A stretch of 64,000 bases of DNA from Epiperipatus broadwayi (lineage: Eukaryota; Onychophora; Udeonychophora; Euonychophora; Peripatidae), in NCBI GenBank assembly GCA_028023455.1, contig JAQFVV010012511.1, positions 1,366,001 through 1,430,000 on the forward strand. The letters run 5' to 3'. The notes below the pieces were generated by a model. It ran no database searches and had not been told where the DNA came from. It saw only the letters and a list, made by a program, of their open reading frames with translations. Made by a program: the position numbers and the translations under genes. Below are positions 1 through 11,568 of this stretch, piece after piece; position 1 is the first letter of the stretch; each line of letters starts with the position of its first letter.

Positions 1-680
1 AAGAAATCATTTTATTATAAATGTATTTTTCACAAATTCATGCAATAGTATGTAAAGTAGAGAAATACCTATAGTTATTAACACAAGTTGAGACATTTTA
101 AAAAATTGGAATCATTGTGGTTTATTTGAGAAACCTAGAAAAAATAGAAGTGTTTAACAATTAATTAAAAATGTAAGAAAGAAGAAGCCATAAATTCTGC
201 CAAATCTTTATATATGGATGGTGCATTATCATGGTCTAAACTAGAATGAATTTTAAGCTGCTTTATGGCTACAATAACAATCATTATAAGGAATATGATG
301 TTACATAATGACTAGTAGCAGATTCATAAGGTAATGTATTTGTAGAATATGTTGTAGATTGGTATACAACTCAGCAAAAATGCTTCGAGAAACCATCAGC
401 AGTTAAGAAGATATCATGTTTTGCTTTTTTATTATTATTACCTATGTTAGAATTATTAATAAAAGTCAAAAATTCTTTAGGATTATTAAAAATATTATTT
501 TCTATTCTTAATGTGATTTTGTAAATTCGTTTGTATATATGTTTAGCCAGTCTTCTGAAAATTAATAAAATTATTATAAAAGTAGATATTCTGTGTTTTG
601 AAATAAAATAGTCTGTACTGGTAAAATTTCTTCTTAATAATTTTAATGAAAATGTAAGCGAATCAATGTGGAACATCATT
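1..680 (-). pseudogene. CR1/Jockey-like LINE reverse transcriptase fragment (decayed, runs off left edge)
   Basis: Read on the minus strand in broken frames. Around 420-620 there is the linker typical of CR1/Jockey LINEs between endonuclease and reverse transcriptase (motif like IENNIFNNPKEFLTFIN). Around 190-290 comes an RT0-like stretch (AIKQLKIHSSLDHDNAPSIYKDL). Around 60-140 comes the start of the RT palm, with PIF followed by VNNYRY, the equivalent of NYRPI. Frame changes and stops separate the pieces, so no product is expected. The longest open piece (371-679, 102 codons) covers only the linker. Sub-family assignment is by motif memory and is uncertain. Confidence 0.55.
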
Positions 681-1517
681 CTAGAAAAAAAAAATTAAGA
701 AATATATAATTCAATTAAATGATTAAAATTCTGCAAAAGATAATATAAACAATAATTAATATCGTTCTAGATATATAAATAATTTCAATTAAATTTAGAA
801 ATATGTTTACAAAATCCCAAATAATTTTCATTTATATAATCTTTTATATATATATAATAAATAGGAGTCAAAATTTAGTAAAGTGCGATCTAATAATATA
901 AAAAACTCAATAAGATGCTGAACATCAATAGGGAAAGTCACAGAGACAAGATGAAAATTACATTAACTATAGAAAAATTATTTAAAACATAGTCCAATAT
1001 ATATTGAAAAGCATTTACAAATGATTACACCCCCTCTCCAAAAATTTGTAAACAGTAACATTCTAGAAGCTTTAGGAGTCAAGAAAAAAAAGCATAGTAC
1101 TTCTATACTGATGGAAAAGTGAAATATTTAAATCACCAATAATAAAAATAAATCTGAAATAAAGTCAGAAAGTTATCAAGATCTAAAAATGAGATAGTGG
1201 GTTTGAGCTATGTGTTCTCTAAAATAAGTTTTAAATTTTGGTTTAAAATTATTTCACATCACATAGAGAAGAGGTAAAATGCTCTTTATAAGACATCTTT
1301 ATGAAAAGCAGTAAGAGATCTATCTCCTCAAGTAGCATTTTCCATAGATCTAACAATGTTTAAAGCTTAAAAAATTTATTATCAAGGAAAGAATGATTAA
1401 AAAAATTGGCTATTTATTTAAGTTACTGTAAAAAATATAAGCTCAAAATGTTCTTTTCAAAAAAATTGCTTAATGTTGGCATATTTGGTTTATACTTTTT
1501 AACACGCATATAAAAGC
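681..1517. other. AT-rich spacer, nothing recognised
   Basis: No open frame with recognisable motifs, no RNA gene and no terminal repeats were seen. A short TA run lies near 848-860. Confidence 0.5.
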
Positions 1518-1528
1518 AATAAAAGTTT

Positions 1529-2017
1529 TAAGACAATAAACATCACATGATCACCATTTCCTATGCTTGCTCATAACTGTTATTAAAACAGGCAAAACTC
1601 TATACGTATTGCCACTCAGTGAAACCAGAGAAATCAATGTATGCTAGAAGGCTTGTGCATAAAATCCCCATCTAGTGCCTACTTATCCAATGTCCCCAGA
1701 CTAGTTTCTGGCTTGTGACCTATATGACTATATAGCTTGGATTGAAAATATTAGTGTTTTCAATTTAAGACTCATAGTTTTGAAGTTAAATAGAGATGAA
1801 AGGTGGCTGCTGGAGGGTTGCATTAGATCCTAAGATCTAGGTGCAGTGCTCTCAGATTCAAGGCTCCTCACTGATGAAGGCCATAAGCCAGAAACTAGTC
1901 TGGGGATATTGGATGAGTAGGCACTAGATGGGGATTTTATGCACAAACCTTATGGCATCCATTGATTACTCTGGCTTGCACTGAGTGGCAATATGTATAG
2001 AGAGTTTTGCATGTTTT
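1529..2017 (+). mobile_element. Hammerhead-bearing foldback element, family A copy 1
   Basis: A 489-bp insertion flanked by an 11-bp target-site duplication (aataaaagttt at 1518-1528 and 2018-2028). The left part to about 1720 is the element's 3' region in minus orientation. From about 1721 the same sequence restarts in plus orientation and runs to its 3' end, so both outer ends are 3' ends. The plus half carries a hammerhead ribozyme with an intact core. It is non-coding. It shares its sequence with the copies at 26.9, 45.1 and 53.5 kb. Confidence 0.85.
1851..1918 (+). ncRNA. Type I hammerhead ribozyme motif (family A)
   Basis: Core CTGATGA is at 1871-1877 and GAAA at 1891-1894. Stem III is the self-complementary ACTAGT, followed by C17, which gives a predicted cleavage site after position 1900. 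Stem I pairs TCCTCA just upstream of the core with TGGGGA just downstream of the cleavage site. After an internal loop it continues with ATTCAA against TTGGAT. Stem II is GGC/GCC with loop CATAA. The 10.1/11.1 pair is A·A instead of the usual G-C, so activity is uncertain. Confidence 0.75.
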
Positions 2018-2028
2018 AATAAAAGTTT

Positions 2029-2580
2029 GTTATAATACCCAGAAAGAGATTAAAAAAAAACAAGAACAATAAAAAATGAGGGATAGGGAATAAGAAATCC
2101 TAGCCAAAAATATAATAGGAAAAGTAATTTAAAAAACTAATGAAAGTACTGCAAAATCACAAATTAAAGGATTTTATTTCATTATGCTTATGAAGAGGAG
2201 CATATATATATATATAAACAAGAACAACATTTAGTATTATTCATATTAACTTTATGATAAACAAATTTTGTTCTCAGATTAATTTCAAGGAACATTTTTA
2301 CATTATATGAATTAAGATTCACTAATATTAGAAAAATATGTATTTTATTATTTTTGTGTTAAGATTAGAAATAATATCAACAAATAACTTAGGAAAATTA
2401 GAATTATGAAAGCTTGAAGATATGTTTACTTTTTTTGTCATTGAGGTATGAGGTATGCTACTTTTCTTATACTAGATTAAAAAAAACTATTTGTAATGAT
2501 CTATACTATAATTAATATTATTATGAAGTTCTTTTTTTAAAAAAAATTTAATTTCTGGATATTGAAAATAAAATAAATGT
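2029..2580. other. AT-rich spacer, nothing recognised
   Basis: Contains a short TA run at about 2203-2215. No gene-like frame or repeat boundary was seen. Confidence 0.5.
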
Positions 2581-2588
2581 GTTCTATG

Positions 2589-5500
2589 CAGTGCTGGTTT
2601 AACCCTCTAGCAGGCCCTAGACAAAATTTAAATTGGGGCCCCATTTATATTAATTGCTTATAAAAAAAACAAAATAGTGTCACTTAAATTTTTTTTATTA
2701 ATGATAGACAATACAAACAATAATAAAACAATAATTTTATAATAAAAGTTTCTGATATAATGAAAAAAATATATAATTATAGTCATTAACCTTTAAAAAA
2801 TGTACATTTCTTGTTATTGGATTTTTATTTCAGAAAATTGATCAAGCATTGTTTAAGACCTTCATCTTTCCTGCCCTATTGAATTTCTTAAATAATTTTT
2901 AATTTGTTTTAAAACAGAGAAAGATCTCTCTTCTGTTGTATTACTTACAGGCATAGTTAAGTAAATTCTTAACAATATTTTGGTATTAGGAAAAGAAGAT
3001 GCAATGTTGTTACTTTTATGAACTAGTATACATCATTCTTTACAAATTTTGTTTTCTCACCATGAAAATAAATTGTGTTAGTTCATTGTTTAATTCTCTG
3101 ACATCAATGTCATTGAAGTAAACTTTATTTGTTTCACTTGTATAAATTCAATATATTAGCTTCAAATTCTGTAAAAAATACTTGAAATATTTTGTTAATT
3201 TTATGAAAGTTTTTGTATTTCACATCAATTTCACTACAAATTTTGTCACAAATAATTAAAAATTTGCTTGATCAGTTAAATTGATATCTTCATCAGTTTG
3301 GTTTTCATGAAAAAATTGTTTCCATTTTCTAGGTCTTTCTTTAGTATAAGCTTAAAATTTGATGTTGGATATTGTTAATGCCTCATTTTTAATTTTGTTA
3401 TATTTACCCCTTAAATCATGTATATATTGCAATAAATTTTGTAGAAAACTTATATGGGTCATTAAATTATTATTAGAATATTGTATGGATTTGCTGATGC
3501 ATTCAACCTTATCAATATTTTGTTTCAGATAACAGTCATTAAAATACACTCAAATTTTCTTATTTTTTTTTTGTCAATGTGTTTTGCTTTGGCTTGAATA
3601 GAAGAATTTTATGACTTATCTTGAAAATAGTAAAGCATGGCACTTTTATTTTATTATTTTAATTTCAGATTTCTTTTACTGCATCTGCTCCACATGACCA
3701 CTTATTATCACATAGTTTCTTGACAGTAAAATGTAATCTCATTTTGACAAATTTAAATTACAAAACATTTCAATAGCTAGGCAACACGAATATAAATTCG
3801 ATGAAATTAAAACATAATGTAGCTTGCAATCAACATTGAGCAACAGTATTTCGAAGTAAATTAAGTGAATGTGTTGCACAAGGCACATAATGGACTATTT
3901 CATTATACTGTTTAATTCTCACTTGCAGCCCTTTACATTGACCAGACATGTTTGATGCATTAGCATAGCTTTGTCCTCTGCAGTCTTTAATATTTATATC
4001 TAACTAATTTAGGTGGTTCAGTACTATGATTTTGAATGATGCATCGGTATGTGAATATATAGGTAAGAAGCCAAAGAAACACTCCACACATTGATCATCA
4101 TCTAACAAATAGTGCAACATGATAACTTGATCAACATGCATTATATCAGGTGTGTAATCAACAATTATGACATAATATTTTGATTTCTTAACTTCTGTTG
4201 TAAAAATGTTTATTTTTTACTAATAATTTCAATTAATTTATCATCACATATTGTCACTGTTAAATAATTTACATTTTGTTTTTCTTTTGAGCATATGAGA
4301 TCCTAAAAATTTATCAAACTCAGCTAGGAACTCCAATGCTCCAATATAATTTTCACTAGATCCAATTGATAATCTGAAACAATCATTATCACCATGAAAT
4401 GCATGTGAATGTTTTCCTAAATTTTTTATAGTTGCAATCACTTTTTGAAACACTTTCAATATTTTCCCTTCCAAATAAAGAGTTTCAATATTCATATCAA
4501 TACGACTGTGTATAGAATGGAGTTTTTGTGTGTTCCATTGAACATCCATACTGTTCAATGTCTTAATGGAAGAAAAAACTATATAACAATAAATTAATTT
4601 ACAGTACATTAACCATTCTCTTTCAATTTTTCATCGTTTGAAAAATATCTTTTTTTTTTTTTTTTAACAATCTTGTAATTTTTTTTCCAGCTTCTGCAAC
4701 AGTTATTTTTAATGTATTTAATAGACATATGTTTGACAGTAGTTTGTTTTAATTATGAAATCTTGCATAATGGAATTAAAATGTGTTGGTCACATGTTTG
4801 TCTTCACTTTTGTTTTCTTTTTTGCTTCCTGTCATATGCTGATTTAGATTTTCTTCAATTTTTTTCTTCATTGATGAATGTTGTTGACATTCTTGCTATT
4901 TCATTTGCATAATGCTTTAACAATTCATTTTGTTGTTCAATTTTCTTTTTGTTTTCTTTTTTTATTTTCTATTATACACCAATCCAAATCTTCAACTTTT
5001 TTCTTTTCATTTATTGATGTTGATATGTCTGCATTCTTTTTTGTAAAATACTTAAATAATGCATCTTGCTGTTTTAACTTTTCTTCCTCTTTTTTTCTGC
5101 CTTTCTTTTCTTTTTTGAAATCCTAACTTTTATTGATAGCTTGTATGTGGTATTTTGTGGAATTCTGATAAAAAAATACTAAAAAAAATTGTCATAGAAT
5201 ATAATGATATTAATTATATAATTTTGTACTTACATGTTTTTTATAGATTAATTAGTTTTTTTCTTCATATTTTGATATTAATTAGTAGTAAAATGGCACA
5301 TGGGAGGAGGGGTTAGTTGTGATATTTCAAATAAGTAGATTGTTTTTGTTTTTTTTTTTTAAAAAAAAAACAATATTTAATTTAAAATAAAATTAAAAAT
5401 TAATATTTAAAAATTTTTAAGTTTATAAATTTTAACAAAGTTGAAAATCAAGATTTTAATCCGTAATTTTAAGATCATCACCTGAGAAAAAAAGAGAATC

Positions 5501-5790
5501 AAAAAATGTTAAGTAAATTTATAAATATCATTAAAAATATATAACGAGTTATTTATTTATATAGCGCTATGTTTTTAAACTGTAATAATAATAAGAGATC
5601 ACTTCACTACACATAGTGTATAAAAAAAGGGCAAGGCATTCATTATTAGCATAAAATTTTAATTTATTCTTATTTTCGTTTTTTTTATTTTAAAAAAATT
5701 ATTATTATTATTTTCTACACTGAAGCCAGGCCCTCTGAATTGTGAGCCCTAGTCATTTGTCTTATTTGTCTATTAGTTAATCCGGCACTG
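2589..5790 (-). mobile_element. hAT-superfamily DNA transposon (DUF4371/ZMYM type), inactive
   Basis: Terminal inverted repeats begin CAGTGCTGGTTTAAC at 2589 and, on the opposite strand from 5790, CAGTGCCGGATTAAC. Both are close to known hAT ends. The flanking octamers gttctatg (2581-2588) and gatctata (5791-5798) agree at 6 of 8 positions, as expected for an old 8-bp hAT duplication. The 3.2-kb interior holds a decayed minus-strand transposase with the normal order of parts. The element is dead. Confidence 0.88.
2840..5130 (-). pseudogene. hAT transposase (DUF4371, hAT dimerisation) pseudogene
   Basis: Read right to left on the minus strand. Near 4930-5130 is a lysine-rich coil of the kind that precedes the core in ZMYM-like hAT proteins. 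At 4244-4609 is an open piece ending in a LEFLAEFDKFLGSH motif. At about 3700-4240 is the RNaseH-fold part, with VDYTPD, VECFFGFLPI, CRGQSYANASNMSG and VPCATHSLNLL motifs. At 3352-3549 is a middle segment. Near 2840-2960 is the C-terminal dimerisation motif ERSFSVLKQIKNYLRNSIGQ. Stops and frameshifts separate every block. The family is recognised from these motifs. No functional protein can be made from this copy. Confidence 0.85.
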
Positions 5791-5798
5791 GATCTATA

Positions 5799-6235
5799 AG
5801 TAGAAAATTATAGAACAGAAGGAGATTTGGGAACATTAATTGTACATTTACATATCTTGACATTAATAGGTTTGGAGGAGGATAATGAATAATAATAATA
5901 ATAGTAATTTATTTAATTATAAACATACAATAAAATTCAAAAGATAATTCCAAAACAAGATGAGTCTTGTGTAAGAGAGTCATACATAAATAATAGCTAT
6001 CAAATTTACAATCAGCAATTTCAAAAACTTAATATATATGAGTCTTGAATAAAATATACACCATACCAAATTTACAAATGTTAATATAAAAATAACACCA
6101 CCAATAAAAAAAGCAACTTATTATGATAACCCAAGTTGCAAAAATGAAATATCAGCAAAGTCTAATGAATAGATAGTATTACGATTACATTATAAATTAA
6201 AAGCTTGTATGTAATGTTAACTGAAATATATATAT
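5799..6235. other. AT-rich spacer, nothing recognised
   Basis: Low-complexity AT sequence with short AAT and TA runs. No gene or repeat end was seen. Confidence 0.5.
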
Positions 6236-8371
6236 ATTATTGTCACCCACTATTAATCCACTATAGGATGAAGGGCTCTCCAAGTTCAATAGTCTATCTT
6301 CAATCTCAACCTCTCTTCTCCACATCATCCCCACACACTTCCTTATTTCATTCATTCATCTGACATGTGGTCTCTTTCTGGATCTTTTACAATCTCTTGG
6401 AATCTAGTTTAATATTTCAACTGTCCATCTATTATCTTTTCTAGCAGTATGTCCACCCCAACTCCATTTCAGTCTTTTAGTTTTTTCAATGATGTCAGTA
6501 ACACCTGTTTGTTCCCTTACCATTTTCAATCTCTTCTTGTTACTCCTAATATGGCATCTTTCCATATCTTTTTGAGTGGTCTAAAGTCTCTGTGTTGATT
6601 TTCTGTTAAGTGGCTAAGTCCCAGAATTATAATTAAGAACTGTGAAACACATTTATTAAAAACCTTCCTTTTCAAACAAATAGGCATACATTCTTTTAAT
6701 ATTAAATTATTTCTACAAAAAGCATTTCAACCAAGTTTTATTCTATGATTAATTTCATCCATTATATTTCTACCTGTATTAATAATCTGACTAAGATATT
6801 TGTAGTTGTTAACTTTTTCTAATTCATCATTATCAATTTTTATTTTTATTTTTTTAACGTTTATCTTTAGTCCTACTTTCTTACTTTTACATGATAATTC
6901 TTGAAACATTTCCTGAAGCTCTGAAGCATTACTTGCAAAAACAATTACCTCATCTGCAAAATTTAAATGATATCTATTTACTTTTATTCCTTCAGATTTT
7001 CATTTTAATCCACAAAATATGTTTACAGCACTGCTGTAAAAAGTTTTGGAGACGTGGAATGAGACTGCCATACACCTTTCTCAATGGTAATCTTCCTAGT
7101 ATTATTATGTAATCTAATTATTGTTGTTGCATTTTTATAAATATTCTTCAGAATATGATAATATCCTGGGTCTATATCTTGATGATCCAATGCTTTAATC
7201 ACTGAAGAAATGCTTATAGAATCAAATGTCTTTTCATAATCTAAAAATTTAAAACATAATGGGAATGCATATTTATTGGTCCTTTTTATCATTTCTCTCA
7301 ATATTTGAATATGATCCACTGTACTAAAAACACTTTTAAATCCAACTTGTTCTTTTGGTTGGTTGAAATCCTAAGTTCACTGTAGATGAGTTATAATTAT
7401 CTTGCTAAAAATTTTGTATAAAACTGATTAAAGACTGATAGGTCTGTAATTTCTAATATCTTCTTTATTAACTTTTTAAAATATTAATATTGCAGTCTTC
7501 CATTTATGTGATATATATTTATTATTTAGACATTTGTTATATAACTTAGTCAAAAAAAATTTCTATTTCTTTACCTGCTTTTTTAAAAGATATTACTTAT
7601 AATTCCAGCATTTCCCAGAGCTTTTCCCTTTTTTATAAATATAATTGCATGTCTCACTTCTTCATTTAAAGTCGTAGGCAATTTAGAAAATATAATAGTT
7701 GTAGGAGGTACTTTTTCATGTTTTTTATTACTATATAATATTTGATAAAACTCTTCTAAACATATCATGATGTCATCTCTCTTTTTAGTGATAGTTCCAT
7801 CTTTTTTTTTTTTTATTGCAGAAATAAGTTTCCTACCAATATCAGAATATTGTTTTATACTTTTGAGACTTTTATTCTCTTCTGTAATGTTCATTGCTAG
7901 CTAATATAATTATACTTTCTTATATCATTATCAATTCTTTTTTGCACCATTTTATAAAATTTGAGATATTCAATCCTTCTTAAAGCATCATTTATATTTA
8001 TTTTCATATTCCTTCTTTTCTTCATAAATTCTCTAGTTTTTATAGAAATTTTATTGGTCAATTGCTGCTTTTTTTTACCAGCCATCTTTGTTGGAGTTTT
8101 TAAAAGTATATCAGTTATCTATCTATTGATTTCATTCAAATCTGAATTATGAATATATATTACACCATAATATTATCATTATACAATGACAAATTAAACA
8201 ATCACATTTTTATTATAAAATATATATGTTCTTCAACATTATAAATAAATTCATAAACTTCTTATTTCTTTCCAAAAACGTTATTTCCATATATTAACTA
8301 ATGAACTTATATATAAATTCACATATTATACACTTTCCAATGTTTCAACTGTTTTTTCCCATCATTGCAGG

Positions 8372-8611
8372 CATTTTCAAACTAGACTTAAACAATATTT
8401 AAATGATAGAAATTCCTATGTGTATATACATTATAAAGAATTTGGACATAAAAATTTTAACATAAAAATGTTGGAAAAGGTTAAAAACTACAGAGAAAGG
8501 ATGATAAAAGAATATTTTTACATAAAAAGATATAAACCTATTTTAAATAGAATTAATGGTGTAGATAAGGAATGTAAAATAAAATGTAATAAATATGGAA
8601 TGTTTAAATAG
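8372..8611 (+). pseudogene. GIY-YIG endonuclease C-terminal fragment
   Basis: An open plus-strand frame of about 80 codons, entering in the inverted-repeat junction near 8372 (FQTRLKQYLNDRN...) and stopping at 8609-8611. It contains the HYKEFGHKNFNIKMLE and ERMIKEYFYIKRYKPILNR motifs. These are typical of the second half of a GIY-YIG nuclease domain, where the catalytic Glu and the distal KPxLN sequence lie. The N-terminal GIY and YIG strands are absent, so the domain is truncated at the element's head-to-head junction. Assignment to a Penelope-like element, not a homing endonuclease, is inferred from the foldback context. Confidence 0.55.
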
Positions 8612-8616
8612 TATTT

Positions 8617-8693
8617 TTTTTATATATGTCAAGTGCGGTGGCCTGGAAGCGAACCTGGGCCAGCTGCTAACCACTAGGCCACCAACGCTTGAC
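8617..8693 (-). mobile_element. 77-bp tRNA-derived micro-SINE lacking the anticodon arm
   Basis: Flanked by a perfect 15-bp duplication gtttaaatagtattt (8602-8616 and 8694-8708). On the minus strand it has an acceptor-like stem (GCGTTGG with CCACCGC), a D-arm/A-box GCCTAGTGGTTAGC, a T-arm with B-box GGTTCGCTTCC, and an ATATATAAAA tail. The anticodon arm is missing, so it is not a functional tRNA. Outer words GTCAAG and CTTGAC extend the stem. The duplication and A-rich tail point to retrotransposition. Confidence 0.75.
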
Positions 8694-9289
8694 GTTTAAA
8701 TAGTATTTAAGTAAATTGTTAAAGGATAGAGAAAAAAAACATTTACATTAGTTTTTTAAATAGATTTAAAAGTATAGATAGGGAATGTAGATAATTGATA
8801 TGGAAGTCAGATAAAATGGTTAAAGGAAGAAATAAATTTGTAATTAGGGGTGGGTTAAATGGATATAAATAGTTTTTTGTTTATTGGTGTTTTAAATGGT
8901 TTTTAATATTTTTGAAAATTTATACCTAATATGTAAAAAAGGAAGTTTTATAATAAAAGAAGTAGAGGGAGGGAGAAGTAAGTAAAAATATAATTATGTA
9001 TAATTAATATGTTTTATTATAATGGATTGAATATGTTAATATAAGAAAGAGATTTTGTATTTAGAGTATTGTGTAAAGATATGTATTTTTTGTTGGTAGA
9101 TCTTTGAAAACGACTGTAATGATGGAAAAAAAATAGTTGAAATGTTGGAAAGTGTATAATATGTGAATTTATATATATGTTCATTAGTTAATATATAGAA
9201 ATAAAGTTTTTGGAAAGAAATAATAAGTTTATGAATTATAATCTGAATCATGTTCAAAATATACTAATATTTGAAAACAAATATTTATA

Positions 9290-9950
9290 TATATTACATA
9301 TATTTTGAAAATAATATAGACATCAAACTTAATTTATTATATATATATATATAATTATCTATACTTGTAAAAAATAGTAACACTCAATACACATTGGACA
9401 TAAGTCAATCTAATTAATCAGTAGTAATGTGGACATTTTTTTTTACAAAATATATAATGAAGACAGAATGTAAAGTATAACCATCTCAAATAGAAATATT
9501 TATAAGATAATGTACTTTAATAACAAGTAGTATAATTAAGTAATAAAACTGATCTAATAAGAATTTATTTAAAATAATTATTAATCATTCTGATGTGATA
9601 ATAATTCAATTTAATTTTAGTTAATATATCATGTAATAAATTCATATTGCTATAAAATATAAAAGTAGACACACTAAAAAAAAAAAAATGACTGCACATT
9701 ATATTTTCTTTTAAGTATATCAAAAGTCTAAATAAAAAATTCTACATCAATAAAGTCTATGTTGTATATATTAACTGAATTAAAAGAAAGCATTTAAGAA
9801 TATTGGAGTTGTAATTATGACAATAAAAAAAAAGGTAAGGGGGAGGCATATGTTTGCATTTTATTTTATTTTTTAAAAGTGTGATATTAGATAAAAATAA
9901 TAATTTTATGTGTTTATAGATTATATTCTCTGCTTAAATTAATGTTTTGC
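9290..9950. other. AT-rich spacer, nothing recognised
   Basis: No coding motifs. Poly-A/T runs only. Confidence 0.5.
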
Positions 9951-9959
9951 AAATATTTG

Positions 9960-10600
9960 AAAAATTGTTTGAATTTTTAATAGATTTCTATTGGCTGGGG
10001 AATTCCAGATAACTACACCATATTCTAAGATTAGAAAGGCCAAACATGCCAGAAATCTGAGTTTGATAACTAAATTGTCTGCCAAACCTTAAAATCGTAT
10101 TTATAATTTTAAATGCTATATTAATCGCATGTGCAATGCAAAAATAAAAGGATCCATTGCTAGCAAACAAAATGCAAAAATTTGTTTGGAAAACTAAAGG
10201 ATTTATTTTAATGTTTCCAATACAATAAGAAAAATTTAGAAATCCAGGTTTTTTTTTTAACAAGTCACAATCGAATATTTTTCTGCATTAATGATTATAT
10301 TTTTTCCACATCACTGATCATAATTATTTTTGTTCATTAAAAAAATTACAATCATTAATGTAAATATAGAAAAATTGTTGTGAGCACCTCTAAACTATAA
10401 AAATATGTTGAAGATTTATTTTTAAAATTCACATAAGCAAATCGGTTCTTAATGTAGAATTCAAGCCATTTAATCAAATTTTCAGAAAGACAATAAGTAT
10501 GGAGCAATTTAACATGAAAAAAGTTATGGTCTACTTTATTAAATGCTTTGGGCAAATCAAAATATACAATATCTAACTTTCACTGACTTCAGGAGAATAT
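9960..10600 (-). pseudogene. CR1/Jockey-like LINE reverse transcriptase fragment
   Basis: Minus-strand pieces. At 10355-10555 is the RT palm strand with catalytic-region motif PKAFNKVDHNFFHVKLL, then GLSENLIKW-like and NR motifs, equivalent to DLSKAFDKVDHN in CR1/Jockey elements. At 9988-10263 is the post-palm region, ending in another frame with LEYGVVIWNSPAN, a classic C-terminal motif of this clade. Frames change several times and the YxDD strand is not intact, so this is a pseudogene. It may belong to the same family as the fragment at the left edge of the window. Confidence 0.7.
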
Positions 10601-11015
10601 GTTATGTGATCAAAAATAATATTTGGTTGTTATCGAATAGCTACTATATCCCACTCGATGGCATAGTTTTCATGCTTAAACTATAAAATATGATCATTCC
10701 TGGGCTGTTAATTATAATCATTTTGATGTGTTTTTTGTAATGCGAAAATGAAAACAAAAGAAAATCATCTTTTTTAAATATTAATTAATTTTAAATATTA
10801 TTTTTTATTAACGTAAACAAATTAAATGATAATAATAAATGTAAAATAAAATAAACAAATTACAATTTGATTCGTCTTTTTTAGTTTGCTTTTTATTACA
10901 AAAATCAATTTTCTATCGGAGATTTTTTTACTGGGGTTACGGCTTTTTTTTTTGTTGTTTACCGCTAGTTTTTATTTCAAATAGAATGATAACTAAAAGT
11001 AAAACTTGTTACGCT
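10601..11015. other. AT-rich spacer, nothing recognised
   Basis: No motifs seen. Poly-T tracts near 10926 and 10946. Confidence 0.45.
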
Positions 11016-11020
11016 TACAT

Positions 11021-11127
11021 TTAGGGTTAGTTTTAGGGTTAGGATTAGGATTAGTTTTAGGGTTAGGATTAGGGTTAGGATTAGGGTTAGTTTTAGGGTT
11101 AGGTTTAGGGTTAGTTTTAGGGTTATT
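11021..11127 (+). repeat. Interstitial telomere-like repeat (TTAGGG variants)
   Basis: About 100 bp of alternating TTAGGG, TTAGGA and TTTTAGGG units. TTAGGG is the ancestral metazoan telomere unit. The tract is internal and degenerate. Confidence 0.85.
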
Positions 11128-11568
11128 TTTCTGTTGTTTGTAATGTTAAAATAAAAAATATCAAAATCGTATTTTTGTAAATATTTTTTTTTACTAACAT
11201 CTATAAAATAAATGATAACTATAAACGTAAACTATATTCAACAAAGTATAACAGTAGTTGGAGAAAAGAAAGAAACTAAAACTTTTTTAAACAAGGACAA
11301 ATATATATAATAAAATGTTTAATATATGTTTTTTATGACATTTAAAAAAACCGTGCACAATTCTACTTTTCTTATGGGATATTTTTGTGTTAATGCTCTT
11401 TTTTATTTCAAAAATATACACACGTTACAATTTCTTTGTCTCATGGAATGTTATGAACAGTACGTTACTTGACTCGTTACCTAATTCCAAATAACTTTAT
11501 ACATATATCTCATCAACATTTACTATTTAAAAGTTTAATACACTATGGTGTAAAAAGTCTGTTAATTA

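Larger units (their letters stand above)
8148..9239 (+). mobile_element. Foldback PLE-like element with GIY-YIG fragment
   Basis: Inserted in the RTE copy with a 9-bp duplication aatctgaat (8139-8147 and 9240-9248). About 130 bp at 8244-8375 are the inverted complement of 9110-9239, at roughly 90 percent identity by eye. The plus half contains a GIY-YIG-like C-terminal ORF. The repeat contains an actg-taatgatgg...gttgaaa motif, resembling the decayed ribozyme tail of other PLEs here. Both outer ends are the same 3' end, as in the other foldback elements in this window. Confidence 0.7.
6236..9283 (-). mobile_element. RTE-clade LINE, decayed copy 2, interrupted by an insertion
   Basis: Collinear with the better copy at 14.52-17.40 kb. 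The 3' end (6236-6300) and the RT coding parts at about 6727-7320 and 7583-8138 match with many substitutions, stops and frameshifts. The match stops at 8147, where an unrelated 1.1-kb element begins. It resumes at 9249 with catgttcaaaat, the same continuation seen after position 16483 in the intact copy, and fades near 9283. The LINE is therefore older than the insertion. The 5' endonuclease half is absent. Confidence 0.88.

Noticed and set aside
371-679. Novel small protein of 102 codons
   Set aside because: It reads as the linker of a decayed CR1/Jockey-like LINE whose RT motifs continue in other frames toward position 1.
8641-8693. Functional tRNA gene
   Set aside because: No anticodon arm, and it sits between target-site duplications with an A-rich tail.
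11021-11127. True chromosome end
   Set aside because: The tract is short, degenerate and internal, with more than 10 kb of ordinary sequence on both sides.
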